The position numbers and the translations under genes were made by a program. A stretch of DNA of 5,039 nucleotides from Planctomycetota bacterium (GTDB lineage Bacteria; Planctomycetota; Phycisphaerae; FEN-1346). The notes beneath the pieces were generated by a model, which worked only from the letters and a program-made list of their open reading frames with translations, was not told the origin of the DNA and did not search any database. The first letter of the stretch is position 1; each line of letters begins with the position of its first letter. Location of the stretch: the NCBI GenBank assembly GCA_026386995.1, contig JAPLMO010000232.1:1-5039 (forward strand), written 5' to 3'. This document shows, piece by piece, positions 4,989 to 5,039 of this stretch.

Positions 4989-5039
4989 ATGAAGAAGAAG
5001 TATATCGTGACGCTGACAGAAGAGGAACGACAAATGTTG
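4989..5039 (+). CDS. IS630-family transposase, N-terminal fragment cut by the window edge
   Basis: Only the first 17 residues are present: MKKKYIVTLTEEERQML. I recognise this as the usual opening of IS630-family transposases, in which a basic start and a YxVxLTxEER segment lead into a helix-turn-helix DNA-binding region. The DDE catalytic domain would lie beyond the right edge. The strong ribosome-binding site at 4976-4982 supports the start. It runs divergently from the surface-glycan genes. Whether the gene is intact cannot be seen; with so few residues the family call is likely but not proven. Confidence 0.7.
   Translation, partial: MKKKYIVTLTEEERQML

Larger units (their letters stand above)
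4896..5039 (+). mobile_element. Left end of an IS630-family insertion sequence (partial)
   Basis: The transposase start at 4989 implies that an insertion sequence enters the window from the right. IS630 elements insert at TA dinucleotides. Two TAs at 4901-4902 and 4904-4905, within the palindrome ACTAGT, are plausible left boundaries, after which composition falls and sequence unlike the upstream repeats begins (around 4908-4964). The exact terminal inverted repeat cannot be set without the right end, which is outside the window. The start coordinate given is therefore approximate. Confidence 0.45.

Overview
This is a GC-rich chromosomal window with four genes on the minus strand. In transcription order they are a family 2 glycosyltransferase (3860-4714), a protein with two tandem lipopolysaccharide-kinase (InaA/WaaP/KdkA-like) domains (2028-3746), a WaaG-like family 4 glycosyltransferase (865-2031) and the glycerol-3-phosphate acyltransferase PlsY (33-701). 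A fifth gene, an IS630-type transposase, starts on the plus strand at 4989 and runs off the right edge.

The three genes at 865-4714 look like a small cell-surface glycan operon. A glycosyltransferase and a sugar kinase next to a WaaG-like enzyme recall the waaG-waaP pair that builds the phosphorylated inner core of lipopolysaccharide in Gram-negative bacteria. The kinase and WaaG-like genes share a 4-base ATGA overlap, so they are probably translationally coupled. A sigma70-like promoter candidate (4762-4789) lies upstream of the first gene. plsY is a phospholipid-synthesis gene on the same strand, 163 bases downstream. The acceptor sugars and the order of reactions cannot be read from the sequence.

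The gaps are packed with palindromic repeats. There is a hairpin against the plsY stop codon (11-32), a twin hairpin at 733-831, another at 3757-3858, a single hairpin at 4731-4758 and a third twin hairpin at 4799-4882. The single hairpin is nearly identical to one half of the first twin. All three twin hairpins have the same plan: a long outer inverted repeat whose arms also pair locally, giving two mutually exclusive folds. This is the most unusual feature of the window and resembles REP/BIME elements in layout.

The organism is a diderm-type bacterium. The double InaA-type kinase, the dispersed palindromes, the high GC content and the IS630 element fit an uncultured member of the Planctomycetota, but that is an inference and no taxonomic marker gene is present. 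I saw no tRNA, rRNA, CRISPR array or defence system. The surface-glycan operon and the repeat family are what merit attention.
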